Origin: Sphingomonas sp. IBVSS2
GTDB lineage: Bacteria > Pseudomonadota > Alphaproteobacteria > Sphingomonadales > Sphingomonadaceae
DNA: 64,000 bases
Assembly (NCBI RefSeq): GCF_002127225.1
Contig: NZ_NFUR01000004.1
Coordinates: 310,001-374,000 of the forward strand
Direction of reading: 5' to 3'
This document shows, one piece after another, positions 1-8,289 of the stretch (position 1 is its first letter; every line of letters starts with the position of its first letter). The notes below the pieces were generated by a model. The model saw only the letters and a program-made list of their open reading frames with translations. It was not told where the DNA came from and did no database searches. The position numbers and the translations under genes are program-made.

Positions 1-83
1 GCGGTGCCTCCAAGTCGGACGATGACGACGACAAGGATCCGCTCGACATTCCGCGCTTCCTGCGCAGCCAGAACAACCAATAG
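1..83 (+). CDS. ftsZ: Cell division protein FtsZ, C-terminal tail (partial)
   Basis: Only the last 26 codons are present, read from position 3 to the TAG at 81-83; the gene starts outside the window. The tail has an acidic DDDDDK stretch followed by DPLDIPRFLRSQNNQ. This matches the conserved C-terminal peptide of alphaproteobacterial FtsZ (LDIPxFLRxQ) that binds FtsA and other division partners. FtsZ is the tubulin-like GTPase that forms the cytokinetic ring. The assignment rests on this peptide alone, but it is very characteristic. The next gene, a SPOR protein, begins about 90 bases downstream, which fits a division/cell-wall neighbourhood. Confidence 0.88.
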   Translation, partial: GASKSDDDDDKDPLDIPRFLRSQNNQ

Positions 84-173
84 GCCATTCGTCGCCGGCC
101 GGCCTCGCTTCGGCGAGCCGTGCCGGCGCCGTAATCGGCGGTTCAGCGCAACACGGTGCAAGCTGGCGGGAAC

Positions 174-2165
174 ATGGACCGGATTCGCTTCATCGGTGCT
201 GCGGCACTCGCGCTGGTCGCGGCTCAGGCCGCGCCCGCCCTTGCCCAGACCGAGGTCGTCGCCCAGCCCAACCCCGATGCCGACCGGCTGGCCAATGACA
301 TCCGCATGCTCGCCAGCGACCCGCGCGACCTGCGCACGCTGATCGATGCGGGGATGACCAGCGCGCGGCTCGGCGATACCTCCGCCGCGCTTGCCTTTTT
401 CCAGCGTGCGGAGACGCTCAGCCCCGGCGATCCGCGGATTTCGGCGGGCCGTGCCATGGTACTGGTGCGGCTGGAGCGGCCCGGCGAGGCGCTGCGCCTC
501 TTCCAGGCGGCCGAAGCGCGCGGGCTCGATCCGCGCGAATATGCCGGCGATCGCGGCTTCGCCTATGATCTGCTCGGCCAGCCGGGCCTCGCCCAGCGCG
601 ATTACAAGCTCGCGCTCTCGGGCAATCGCGACGATGCCGAGACGCTCCGCCGCTATGCCCTCTCGCTCGGCATCACCGGCGACAAGGACGAGGCGATGCG
701 CACGCTCGACCCGCTGCTTCGCCGCAGCGATCGCGCCGCATGGCGGGCGCGGGCCTTCATCCTGGCGATGAACGGCGACACGGCGGGGGCGGAGAAGATC
801 GCTTCCAGCATGATGCCGGGCACCATGGGGCAGGCGCTCACGCCCTTCTTCCGCCGTCTCGCCGATCTGGGGCCGGCCGATCGCGCCTTTGCCGTGCATT
901 TCGGCGAGCTTTCGCCGAGCCAGGCGCGGCTCGCCGACACGCGGCTTGCGCCGGAGCTGCCGCGCTATGTGCCGGCGGTGCGACCGGTGCAATTGGCGGC
1001 GGCGCAGCCGGCGGTTGCGCCCGCGCCGGCGCCCAAGGGAAATGACCGCCGCTCGCGCCGGGATCGCGAGCGCGACGAGAAGCTTGCTGCCGTCGCCGCG
1101 GTACGGCCGGCCGCAGCACCGGTGCCGCGGCCTGCGCCCGAGGAGAATCTCCCGCCGCCGCCGCGCTTCGTGCCGCCGCCTGCGCCCATCGTGCAGCCGA
1201 TCCCGGCGCCGAAGCGCGAGGAAGAGCCGGCGGAAGCCGCCGAGCGCCCGGCGGCGGTTCCGGTGCGCCCGGCTCCGACGCCAGCACCCGTGCGCCTCGC
1301 TTCGGTCCCCGCGCCGGTTCCGGTGCGTTCGGAGCCGGCACCGGTCCCCGTCACGCTCGCCCGTGCCGAGCCGGTGGTGCAATCGGCGCGTCCGGCTCCG
1401 ACACCCGCACCCGTGCGCCTCGCCTCGGTCCCCGCGCCCGTGCCGGCGCGTTCCGAGCCGGCGCCGGCCCCCGTCACGCCCGCCCGTGCCGAGCCGGAGG
1501 TGCAGCCGGTGCGCCCGGCTCCGAAGCCCGAACCGACTCCGCCGGGCCCGGCCAGGGTGGGACAGGAGGATTCGGTGCTTGCCGCGATCGTCGGCGGCAT
1601 CACGATTCCCGCCGACGAGCTCGCGGCCGTCACCGCGACGCCGACCGAGCCGGTGGCTGTGCCGGTCCCCGAGCCGGTGCGCGTCGCGGAGGCCAGGCCT
1701 GCCGCATTGCCCAAGCCGAAACCGGAACCGGCTGCGGCCAAGGCGAAGCCCGAGCCGGTCATGGCCAAGCCCGACCCGAAAAAGCCGGATCCCAAGGCCA
1801 AGCCGACGCCCGAGGAGGTGAGGAAGGGCAAGCCCGATCCCAAGGCGATGGCGAAGAAGCCGGAAGCCAAGAAGCCCGATCCGGCCAAGGCCGATCCCAG
1901 CCGTATCTGGGTGCAGGTGGCGGGGGGCGCCAATGAGGATTCGCTTGCCAAGGCCTGGAAGAGCGTGGTCGCGAAAGCTCCGGCGGCGATGAAGGGCAGG
2001 AGCGCATGGACGACGCCGCTGCGCGCCACCAACCGCGTGCTGGCCGGCCCGTTCAAGACCAGCGCGGAGGCGCAGGCCTTCGTCAACACGCTGGGCAAGG
2101 CGGGTGTCTCCGGCTTCGTCTTCACCAGCGAGGCGGGGCAGAAGGTGGCCAAGCTCGCGCCGTAA
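174..2165 (+). CDS. TPR and SPOR domain periplasmic protein
   Basis: A 663-residue protein. ATG at 174 is preferred over the in-frame start at 156 because GGCGGG precedes it and it begins directly with a signal peptide (MDRIRFIG, hydrophobic stretch, cleavage after PALAQ). Residues of about 40-270 are Ala/Leu-rich helical repeats of TPR type. Residues of about 280-580 are a low-complexity Pro/Ala/Val/Glu/Lys linker with a 41-residue tandem duplication. The last 80 residues, beginning SRIWVQVAGG and containing AGPFKTSAEAQAF, form a SPOR domain, which in this family binds denuded septal peptidoglycan. The position right after ftsZ suggests a role at the division site. The exact function is not known. 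Confidence 0.8.
   Translation: MDRIRFIGAAALALVAAQAAPALAQTEVVAQPNPDADRLANDIRMLASDPRDLRTLIDAGMTSARLGDTSAALAFFQRAETLSPGDPRISAGRAMVLVRLERPGEALRLFQAAEARGLDPREYAGDRGFAYDLLGQPGLAQRDYKLALSGNRDDAETLRRYALSLGITGDKDEAMRTLDPLLRRSDRAAWRARAFILAMNGDTAGAEKIASSMMPGTMGQALTPFFRRLADLGPADRAFAVHFGELSPSQARLADTRLAPELPRYVPAVRPVQLAAAQPAVAPAPAPKGNDRRSRRDRERDEKLAAVAAVRPAAAPVPRPAPEENLPPPPRFVPPPAPIVQPIPAPKREEEPAEAAERPAAVPVRPAPTPAPVRLASVPAPVPVRSEPAPVPVTLARAEPVVQSARPAPTPAPVRLASVPAPVPARSEPAPAPVTPARAEPEVQPVRPAPKPEPTPPGPARVGQEDSVLAAIVGGITIPADELAAVTATPTEPVAVPVPEPVRVAEARPAALPKPKPEPAAAKAKPEPVMAKPDPKKPDPKAKPTPEEVRKGKPDPKAMAKKPEAKKPDPAKADPSRIWVQVAGGANEDSLAKAWKSVVAKAPAAMKGRSAWTTPLRATNRVLAGPFKTSAEAQAFVNTLGKAGVSGFVFTSEAGQKVAKLAP
1266..1511 (+). 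repeat. Two tandem 123-bp coding repeats in the SPOR protein linker
   Basis: Two adjacent 41-codon units (1266-1388 and 1389-1511) encode nearly the same Pro-rich segment starting RPAPTPAPVRLASVPAPVP. They differ at a handful of codons. A third, short partial copy (RPAPKPEP) follows. The repeat keeps the reading frame, so copy number could change without breaking the protein. Confidence 0.85.
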
Positions 2166-2189
2166 CCTGGCTGCGTTCGGCGCTGCCAT

Positions 2190-2206
2190 CGCCTCCTTGC
2201 GAGGCG
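2190..2206 (+). terminator. Small hairpin after the SPOR gene, possible terminator
   Basis: CGCCTC (2190-2195) pairs with GAGGCG (2201-2206) around a 5-base loop, followed by TCTT. It sits 25 bases after the SPOR stop codon. The U-tract is weak, so termination is only possible. Confidence 0.35.
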
Positions 2207-2407
2207 TCTTCGATATCGATCGGAAGCAGAAATGCCTGGCCCGGCGTCGAGCCAGCGATTGCGATTCGAATCTCCGGACGTCGAGCCTTGTGATCAGGCG
2301 CTGCGACATGAGTAATGATCGTGTTTCACGGGCGGCTGGAAATACTTTGTAACAAATATTGGCTACCCGTTGGAAGTATATGCGGAATAGACTGCCTGAA
2401 ATAACTA

Positions 2408-2454
2408 GATGATATCAATAATCAGTCCATTTTGATTGTAATCAATATATCATC
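2408..2454. promoter_or_regulatory. AT-rich leader with nested dyads upstream of the bacteriocin-like genes
   Basis: The 319 bases between the SPOR stop (2165) and the first small ORF turn sharply AT-rich from about 2340, unlike the flanks. Outer arms GATGATAT (2408-2415) and ATATCATC (2447-2454) enclose a perfect 14-bp palindrome, TTGATT-GT-AATCAA (2432-2445). TTGATT at 2432, then 18 bases and TATTGA (2456-2461), could be a -35/-10 pair. This is the most plausible promoter/operator for the cassette that follows; it is inferred from pattern only. No gene is seen in 2166-2484. Confidence 0.45.
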
Positions 2455-2538
2455 GTATTGACTGATGTTAACTGCGTATAGAGAATGATGCGAGTCCATA
2501 ATAATGTGGTCTCTTCATTTATAGATGTGGATGTCATC

Positions 2539-2742
2539 ATGTCATATATGGGTAATATTGTAAGCTCTTCTGGATCCATTCAGGAACTTAACCTGGATGA
2601 AGTCGATCAGGTTTCGGGCGGTCCCCTGCCTCTATTGGCTATTGCCTATGCCGGTATTGCCATCGACGCAGCAGTATTGATCATCGGTAGCGCGTGGGTG
2701 GCTGGCGTGCATACCGGATATAATGTCAACAAGAAGCAGTGA
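2539..2742 (+). CDS. Double-glycine leader bacteriocin-like peptide precursor 1
   Basis: A 67-residue precursor if started at ATG 2539; the frame is open from ATG 2485 and another ATG lies at 2548, and none has a clear Shine-Dalgarno site. The leader ends LNLDEVDQVSGG, the pattern (L at -12, E at about -8, V/I at -4, GG at -2/-1) cut by C39 peptidases. The predicted core is 39 residues, begins PLPLLAIAYAG, is hydrophobic through VLIIGSAWVAG, and ends GYNVNKKQ with a basic tail. It has no Cys. The peptidase-containing exporter and HlyD adaptor lie just downstream. Product type (class II microcin/bacteriocin, or a signalling peptide) is inferred. Codon use and AT content differ from surrounding genes. 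Confidence 0.72.
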   Translation: MSYMGNIVSSSGSIQELNLDEVDQVSGGPLPLLAIAYAGIAIDAAVLIIGSAWVAGVHTGYNVNKKQ

Positions 2743-2752
2743 TGTGACTCTT

Positions 2753-2887
2753 ATGCCTATGAGGAGCATCATCGCGATGATTGTAGCCTTATATGTCATA
2801 AGCGTCGCTGCGTTGGCAGTATACGCCTTTTCCTCCGGATACATTGTTGGGCAAGATTTGGCCCAAGCCGAATCGGATAGGATGTAA
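2753..2887 (+). CDS. Small leaderless membrane peptide between the two precursors
   Basis: A 44-residue ORF lying 10 bases after precursor 1 and 2 bases before the start of precursor 2. It has no GG leader. The N-terminus MPMRSIIAMIVALYVISV leads into one transmembrane helix (about residues 5-27). The C-terminus AFSSGYIVGQDLAQ closely resembles the end of precursor 2 (AFNNGYTIGKDIAQ). It could be an immunity or self-protection peptide that mimics the toxin's tail, a leaderless third peptide, or a decayed copy that lost its leader. Tight spacing on both sides argues that it is translated. No family is recognised. Confidence 0.55.
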   Translation: MPMRSIIAMIVALYVISVAALAVYAFSSGYIVGQDLAQAESDRM

Positions 2888-2889
2888 TC

Positions 2890-3066
2890 ATGGAAAACCA
2901 GATTATCAGTCTCGACGATGGTGAGATTTCTTCGGTCAGCGGTGGTCCGCTTCCGTTGGTGGCGTTCCTCGTCGCAGGTGGCCTGGGTGTGATCGGTGCA
3001 TCGATCGCGGCCTTCAATAATGGCTATACGATCGGCAAGGATATCGCTCAGAACGAACGGCGATAG
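2890..3066 (+). CDS. Double-glycine leader bacteriocin-like peptide precursor 2
   Basis: A 58-residue precursor starting at ATG 2890, with AGGA about 8 bases upstream. The leader is 19 residues (MENQIISLDDGEISSVSGG) and ends in the double glycine with V at -4. The predicted core is 39 residues, the same length as precursor 1, and also begins PLPL. It runs through a Gly/Ala-rich hydrophobic helix (AGGLGVIGASIAAF, small-xxx-small spacing) to a charged tail, GYTIGKDIAQNERR. Two cores of equal length with a shared start and paired helices suggest a two-peptide (class IIb-like) system; that is inference. The adaptor gene follows within 90 bases. Confidence 0.74.
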   Translation: MENQIISLDDGEISSVSGGPLPLVAFLVAGGLGVIGASIAAFNNGYTIGKDIAQNERR

Positions 3067-3153
3067 ATTTCCTGAGCACCCTGTCGGAATTCAGGGATAT
3101 CGACATATCGGGAAATCCCGTCTAGAACCATTTGCCGAAAGACACGATTTCCT

Positions 3154-4377
3154 GTGTTCCGCGTAGAAGCAATAACGCAGCATCGAGATCGACTGTCTGG
3201 CGACGTGGCGATCTCGGTGCCCGTCGCGTGGCAGGTCATCGGATATTTCCTCTTCGTAAGCGTCGTCGGTGCGATACTCTTTCTGGCACTTGCCAGTTAC
3301 TCGCGCGTGGAAACGGTTACCGGCCTGATCGTGCCCGACAGGGGGATCGTGACTATTGTCGCGCCTCGCAACGGGATCGTCATGTCGATTGCCGTAAGGG
3401 ACGGACACGACATCAGCGCCGGCACCGAGCTGGCGGCCATTCGCGCGGAGGAAGACGGTGCGGACGCGGTTTCCGTCGCCGGCCGGATGGAAGCGGCGGT
3501 CGGGCACCAGGACAGCAGCCTCGCAGCGCAGATGGGAGCGGCGCGGCAAGCTGCGGATGCGCAGCTGCGCCAACTCGCGGCGCAACGCTTCGGCTTGTCG
3601 CAGGAGATTGCGCAGCTCCAGTCGCAGATTTCCCTGCAGCGTAACCTGATCGTCTCGGCGCAAAGGGATCATGAGCGCACGCGGACGATCGCAGAGCATG
3701 GTTTCATCAGCCAGCGGGATCTGCAGGCACGGGAAGAGACGCTCCTCGTTCGGCAGCAGGGCCTGTCGCAACTGGTGCAATCCCTGGCGAGCAAGCGCGC
3801 TTCATTGTCCGAAGTCGAGCGCAGCGCTGCCCAGGTCGAAGCCCAGGCGCAGTCGCAGCACGCAAGCCTTGCCGCCAGCCGCGCGGAGGTCGCGCGGCAG
3901 GCCGCCAGCATTGCCGGGTCGCGCGCCTACACGCTGCGCGCGCCGGTTGCCGGTCGCGTGACCGCGCTGACGGCGCGGGTGGGGCAACTCGCCAGTGCCT
4001 CCGCTTCGTTGATGACGATCGTGCCGTCAAACTCGGTGCTCGATGCGCAGCTGGCGGTGCCGAGTGCCGCGATCGGCTTCATCAAGCCGGGTCAGGAGGT
4101 GCGCCTTGCCATCGATGCATTCCCCTATCAGCGGTTCGGGACGCTGAAGGGCAAGGTGCAACGCGTCGCGTCGAGCGCGGTCAGCATGCAGGCTCCCGGC
4201 GGTGCGACGATCCCGGTCTATCCGGTCACCGTCGCCCTGGAGCGGGCCGGTGTCCTCGCCTATGGCAAACGCGAGGCGCTCGTTCCCGGCATGACGCTGA
4301 CCGCGCGGATCGTCACCGAGAAACAGTCCTTTCTGCAATGGCTCTTCGAACCGCTTTTCGCCGTGCAGCGCCGGTGA
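3154..4377 (+). CDS. HlyD/CvaA-family membrane fusion protein for peptide export
   Basis: A 407-residue periplasmic adaptor. It starts at GTG 3154 with MFRVEA, the typical start of CvaA-like bacteriocin adaptors (MFRKEA). One transmembrane segment lies at about residues 25-48. A beta/lipoyl half-motif follows (GIVTIVAPRNGIV, residues of about 65-80), then a long alpha-helical coiled-coil hairpin (about 110-255), the second lipoyl half (YTLRAPVAGRVTAL), and a beta-barrel with YPVTVAL. It should connect the inner-membrane exporter to an outer-membrane TolC-type channel. No such channel is encoded nearby, so a housekeeping one is likely used. It is co-directional with the precursors and ends 8 bases before the exporter start. 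Confidence 0.88.
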   Translation: MFRVEAITQHRDRLSGDVAISVPVAWQVIGYFLFVSVVGAILFLALASYSRVETVTGLIVPDRGIVTIVAPRNGIVMSIAVRDGHDISAGTELAAIRAEEDGADAVSVAGRMEAAVGHQDSSLAAQMGAARQAADAQLRQLAAQRFGLSQEIAQLQSQISLQRNLIVSAQRDHERTRTIAEHGFISQRDLQAREETLLVRQQGLSQLVQSLASKRASLSEVERSAAQVEAQAQSQHASLAASRAEVARQAASIAGSRAYTLRAPVAGRVTALTARVGQLASASASLMTIVPSNSVLDAQLAVPSAAIGFIKPGQEVRLAIDAFPYQRFGTLKGKVQRVASSAVSMQAPGGATIPVYPVTVALERAGVLAYGKREALVPGMTLTARIVTEKQSFLQWLFEPLFAVQRR

Positions 4378-4385
4378 CGCCGTCG

Positions 4386-6509
4386 ATGCTCGACCTTGGC
4401 CTTCTGAGCCGTTCGCGCGTGCGCCTGGTGCGCCAGACCGAGATCGCGGAATGCGGCCTCGCCTCGCTGGCGATGATAGCCAATTACCACGGCCTGGACG
4501 TCGATCTGGGCACGTTGCGTCGCCGCTTCGCGCCCAGCCTGCGCGGTGCCTCGCTGCGTTCGCTGATCGGCCTGGCGGACAAGATCGGCCTCACGCCGCG
4601 CGCAGTGAAGCTGCCGCTGGAGCAGCTCGCCAACCTCCATGTCCCCTGCATCCTGCACTGGGACATGAACCATTATGTGGTGCTGGAGCGGGTGGCCGCG
4701 GGCAAGGCCCTTGTCCACAATCCCGACGGCCGCTCGTCATGGCTGTCGATGGCGGAGGTTTCCGGGCATTTCACGGGCGTCGCGCTGGAGTTGCGGCCCG
4801 GCGCGAACTTCCAGGCCGGCAGCCAGCGCGAGCGACTGCGACTTCCGCAACTCTGGCGGCGCATGACCGGGATGAAGCGCGCCCTTGCCCAGGTGCTCGT
4901 GCTCAGCCTCGTGCTGCAGATCTTCGTGCTGGCCTCGCCCTATTACATGCAGCTGGCGGTCGACAATGTCCTGCCCGCGCTCGACCGGGACCTGCTGGCG
5001 GTGCTGGCGCTCGGTTTCGGGCTGTTCACGCTCATCAATGCCGGTGCATCCCTGCTGCGTGCGTTCGTGCTCCTGATCGCCGGCACGACCCTCGGCTACG
5101 GACTTGCATCGAACATCGCGCGTCGATTGCTCCGCTTGCCGATCGACTGGTTCGAGAAGCGGCATACCGGCGATATCCTCTCGCGCTTCCAGTCCATCAC
5201 CCCGATCCAGAACATGCTCACCCAAGGCGCCGTCGCCGCCATCGTCGACGGGCTGATGGCGATCCTGACCCTGGCGCTGATGGTCTGGTACAGCCCGCTG
5301 CTCGCCTTCGTCTCGGCCGTGGCGTTCGGCCTTTATGGCGTGGTCCGGCTCGTGTCCTTCTCGTTCGAGCGCGAGGCCCAGGAAGCCGCGATCATCAGCA
5401 ACGGCAAGGAGCAGACGACCCTTATCGAGACCATTCGCGGGATCACGACGCTACGGCTGTTCGGGCGGGAAGCGCTTCGCCATGCGCTGTGGCAGACGCG
5501 CCTTACGGACGCGGTCAACGCCAATGTCCGGGTTGCCCGGATCGCCATCTGGCAATCGACGGCGAACCTGCTGATCTTTGGCATCGAGAATATCGTCACG
5601 ATCTGGCTTGCCATCGGCTTCGTCGTCGACGGCGCCGGGTTCAGCCTTGGCATGGTGTTCGCCTATATGGCCTACAAGACGCAGTTCATTCAAAAGGCCG
5701 CCGGGCTGATCGATCAAGGCATCGCGTTCAAGATGCTCGGCCTGCATCTCGAACGGCTGTCGGACATCGCGCTTTCGAAGGAAGACTGCAGCTTCGGCGC
5801 CGGCGCCGATATCGAGACGCCGCTCAAGGGCAATATCGCGCTGCGGGAGGTGTTCTATCGCTACTCGCCTTCCGATCCGGCGGTTCTCGATGGCGTCGAT
5901 CTGAAGATAGATCAGGGCGAGCACATCGCGATTACCGGCCCTTCGGGCGGCGGCAAATCGACGCTGGTGAAGCTGCTGCTCGGCCTGGTGGAGCCGGACA
6001 GCGGCGAGATATTGGTCGATGGGATGCCGCTCTCCCGTTTCGGCTACAAGAGCTTCCACAACCAGGTCGCGGCCGTCCTGCAGGAGGACAGTCTCTTTGC
6101 GGGCACGCTTTCGGACAATATCGCGCTGTTCGACGACGGGATCGACATGGAACGCGTAATCGCCTCGGCGATGATGGCGGCGATCCACGAAGACGTCATG
6201 CGAATGCCGATGCAGTATGAGACCCTGGTCGGCGACATGGGATCCACGCTTTCGGGCGGGCAGAAGCAGCGTATCCTTCTTGCCAGGGCGCTGTATCGCC
6301 AGCCCAGGATATTGATCCTGGACGAAGGCACCGCCCATCTGGACATGGCGCATGAGCAGGCAGTCAATGCGGCAATCGGAGCCATGGGGATCACGCGCAT
6401 CGTCATCGCCCATCGCAGGGAAACCATCGAAGCGGCGGAACGGGTTCTGCTGATGGCGGGCGGCAAGCTGGTCGATCCGCGTGCGTTGGACGGGGGCGTG
6501 CCTTTGTAG
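4386..6509 (+). CDS. Peptidase-containing ABC exporter (C39 peptidase / ABC transporter)
   Basis: A 707-residue exporter that cleaves double-glycine leaders and pumps the core peptide out. ATG 4386 is chosen because GGTGA lies 8 bases upstream; the in-frame ATG at 4338 would overlap the adaptor gene. The N-terminal C39 peptidase has Gln17 (QTEIAECG), catalytic Cys23, His96 (NHYVVL) and Asp114 (NPDG), so the triad is intact. The membrane domain covers about residues 150-440. The ATPase has Walker [10 protein letters not shown] (about 517), signature LSGGQKQR (about 621), Walker B ILILDE (about 641) and an H-loop (IVIAHR). Its partners are the adaptor upstream and the two GG-leader peptides. 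Confidence 0.92.
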   Translation: MLDLGLLSRSRVRLVRQTEIAECGLASLAMIANYHGLDVDLGTLRRRFAPSLRGASLRSLIGLADKIGLTPRAVKLPLEQLANLHVPCILHWDMNHYVVLERVAAGKALVHNPDGRSSWLSMAEVSGHFTGVALELRPGANFQAGSQRERLRLPQLWRRMTGMKRALAQVLVLSLVLQIFVLASPYYMQLAVDNVLPALDRDLLAVLALGFGLFTLINAGASLLRAFVLLIAGTTLGYGLASNIARRLLRLPIDWFEKRHTGDILSRFQSITPIQNMLTQGAVAAIVDGLMAILTLALMVWYSPLLAFVSAVAFGLYGVVRLVSFSFEREAQEAAIISNGKEQTTLIETIRGITTLRLFGREALRHALWQTRLTDAVNANVRVARIAIWQSTANLLIFGIENIVTIWLAIGFVVDGAGFSLGMVFAYMAYKTQFIQKAAGLIDQGIAFKMLGLHLERLSDIALSKEDCSFGAGADIETPLKGNIALREVFYRYSPSDPAVLDGVDLKIDQGEHIAITGPSGGGKSTLVKLLLGLVEPDSGEILVDGMPLSRFGYKSFHNQVAAVLQEDSLFAGTLSDNIALFDDGIDMERVIASAMMAAIHEDVMRMPMQYETLVGDMGSTLSGGQKQRILLARALYRQPRILILDEGTAHLDMAHEQAVNAAIGAMGITRIVIAHRRETIEAAERVLLMAGGKLVDPRALDGGVPL

Positions 6510-6565
6510 GATCGGGGGCAAGGCGCGGGATGACGGGTGTGGCCGGGTTTGATAGGAGCCCAGGC

Positions 6566-7732
6566 GTGAAAGCGATCTCTCCCTGGGCCTCCATGCCCGA
6601 AGCCAGCCGCGGCCGCCTCCATCCCGAGCCCGGCGGCACTGCGCGGGGGCCGCGCGACGCCTTTCAGCGCGATCGCGACCGGATCATCCACTCGATCAGC
6701 TTCCGGCGCCTGCGGCACAAGACCCAGGTGTTCATGGCGCCGGATGGCGACCATTTCCGCGTGCGGCTCACCCATAGCCTTGAAGTCGCGCAGATCGGCC
6801 GGGCGATCGCGCGCACCCTGGGGCTCAACGAGGACCTGACCGAGGCGCTCTGCCTGGCGCACGACATCGGCCATCCGCCCTTCGGCCATGCCGGCGAGAA
6901 GGCGCTGAGCATGGCGCTGGCCGGGCAGGGCGGCTTCGACCATAATGGCAACACGCTGCGCACGCTTACCGCGATCGAGCGCCCCTATCCGGCCTGGGAC
7001 GGGCTGAACCTAACCTGGGACACGCTGGAGGGGCTCGCGAAGCACAATGGCCCGATCGACCATCCCGAATGGGCGCTGGCCGAGGCGGATGCCGCGTTCC
7101 CGCTGGAGCTGGCGAGCTGGCCCTCGCTCGAAGCCCAGGTCGCGGCGATCGCCGACGATATCGCCTATGACAATCACGATATCGATGACGGGCTGCGGGC
7201 CGGGCTGCTCCAGCTCGACCAGCTCTTCGAGGTGCCGATGATTGCCGCGGGCTGGCGCGAGGTGGAGGCGAAATTCCCCGGCTGCGAGCGCCGTCGCCTG
7301 ATAAGCGAGCTGATCCGCGCCCAGATCGGCGCGATGGTCAACGACCTTATCGGCGCCACGCGCGCCCGTGTCGCCGAGAGCGGCGTGGAGACGGTGGCGG
7401 ACGTCCGTGCGGCGGGCCGGGTGCTCGCGCACTTCTCCGACGGAATGCGCGAAGCCGAACGCGGCCTCAAGCGCTTCATGTATGCCAATCTCTACCACCA
7501 TCCGAGCCAGCTCGCCGCGGCGGAGGCGGCCGGCACGGTGGTGGCCGGCCTGTTCGACGTCTATCGCGCCGAACCGTCGCTGATGCCCGTGCAGTGGACC
7601 GAGGCGCTGCCCGCCGCGGAGCCGGCCCGCGGCCGCCACATCGCCGACTTCATCGCCGGGATGACCGATCGCTACGCCATTGCGCGCTACCGGGAACTGG
7701 TCGGTGCGATCGATCTGCCCGAGGGATTCTGA
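6566..7732 (+). CDS. dgt: dGTP triphosphohydrolase-like HD protein
   Basis: About 388 residues, splitting dNTPs into nucleoside and triphosphate. GTG 6566 is preferred: AGGAG lies 7 bases upstream and the protein then begins VKAISPWAS; an in-frame ATG at 6530 would add 12 residues. The family signature SRGRLHPEP and [17 protein letters not shown] is present. Metal ligands are in [10 protein letters not shown] (His) and [16 protein letters not shown] (HD plus His residues), and [13 protein letters not shown] completes the HD site. In many Alphaproteobacteria dgt lies next to argS; here about 8 kb of other genes separates them. Confidence 0.88.
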   Translation: MKAISPWASMPEASRGRLHPEPGGTARGPRDAFQRDRDRIIHSISFRRLRHKTQVFMAPDGDHFRVRLTHSLEVAQIGRAIARTLGLNEDLTEALCLAHDIGHPPFGHAGEKALSMALAGQGGFDHNGNTLRTLTAIERPYPAWDGLNLTWDTLEGLAKHNGPIDHPEWALAEADAAFPLELASWPSLEAQVAAIADDIAYDNHDIDDGLRAGLLQLDQLFEVPMIAAGWREVEAKFPGCERRRLISELIRAQIGAMVNDLIGATRARVAESGVETVADVRAAGRVLAHFSDGMREAERGLKRFMYANLYHHPSQLAAAEAAGTVVAGLFDVYRAEPSLMPVQWTEALPAAEPARGRHIADFIAGMTDRYAIARYRELVGAIDLPEGF

Positions 7733-7741
7733 CGCGCGAAA

Positions 7742-7765
7742 GGCCGGAGCGTCGCCGCTCCGGCC
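7742..7765. terminator. Hairpin between convergent dgt and the small secreted protein gene
   Basis: GGCCGGAGCG (7742-7751) pairs perfectly with CGCTCCGGCC (7756-7765) around TCGC. It lies in the 54-base gap between two convergent genes and could end both transcripts, although the following U-run is poor. Confidence 0.6.
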
Positions 7766-7786
7766 CTTGCGATGCCCTGTAAAGGT

Positions 7787-8062
7787 TCAGCGTGCGGCGA
7801 TCTGCGCCGGCGCCTTTTCCTTGGGCGCGCGGAACGAGACGCGCGTGTCGTTCACATAGCCTTCGACCCAGCCATTCTTCACGTTCAGGCGGAATTCGCC
7901 GCCCTTGCTGGTGCGGCCGGCAAGGACCTGGGCCTTGTCCTTCGTGGTGATCGAATAGGTGTAGGTCACGCCTTCATGAGTGAAGCTGCGCTCGCCGGCG
8001 ATCGCCGCCGGGGCAGTGAAGGTCAGGGCGGCGGCCGCCGCCGCAAAGAGGAACTTCGACAC
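7787..8062 (-). CDS. Small secreted protein, unknown function
   Basis: A 91-residue protein starting at GTG 8062, chosen because AAGGAG stands 7 bases upstream and the product then opens with a clear signal peptide (VSKFLFAAAAAALTFTAPAAIAG). The mature part of about 68 residues (GERSFTHEGVTYTYSI...GEFRLNVKNGWVEGYV) looks like a small beta-sheet domain without Cys and ends in a Lys/Ala-rich tail. The frame extends upstream to 8269 without a plausible start. It is probably periplasmic. No family is recognised with confidence. Confidence 0.65.
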   Translation of the reverse strand: MSKFLFAAAAAALTFTAPAAIAGERSFTHEGVTYTYSITTKDKAQVLAGRTSKGGEFRLNVKNGWVEGYVNDTRVSFRAPKEKAPAQIAAR

Positions 8063-8289
8063 GATCTTTCTCCTTGATGGATCAGGAGCCAGACCGGCAT
8101 CCGGTTTGTTCTGTTCTTGCGTCGATTTATGTTGCGATGCAGCAGGAGCGGCAATCGCAAAGGAGATTTGCACCAGTTGCAGGGAATGCACGCGAAGAAA
8201 GGACGAAAGGACGACGTCGAACCGCGACTGTGGCAAACTTCTGCGACACTTTGCGCGTAACCCGGACACATAACGGACAGGGGAGTCGC

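Noticed and set aside
4..342. 112-residue ORF at the window start
   Set aside because: It overlaps the FtsZ tail and the SPOR signal peptide in a wrong frame.
1266..1511. CRISPR-like repeat
   Set aside because: Only two long adjacent units without spacers, inside a coding frame; it is a protein linker repeat.
2632..3017. Minus-strand ORFs across the bacteriocin-like peptides
   Set aside because: They are antisense to three tightly packed small genes that have leader motifs and shared C-termini on the plus strand.
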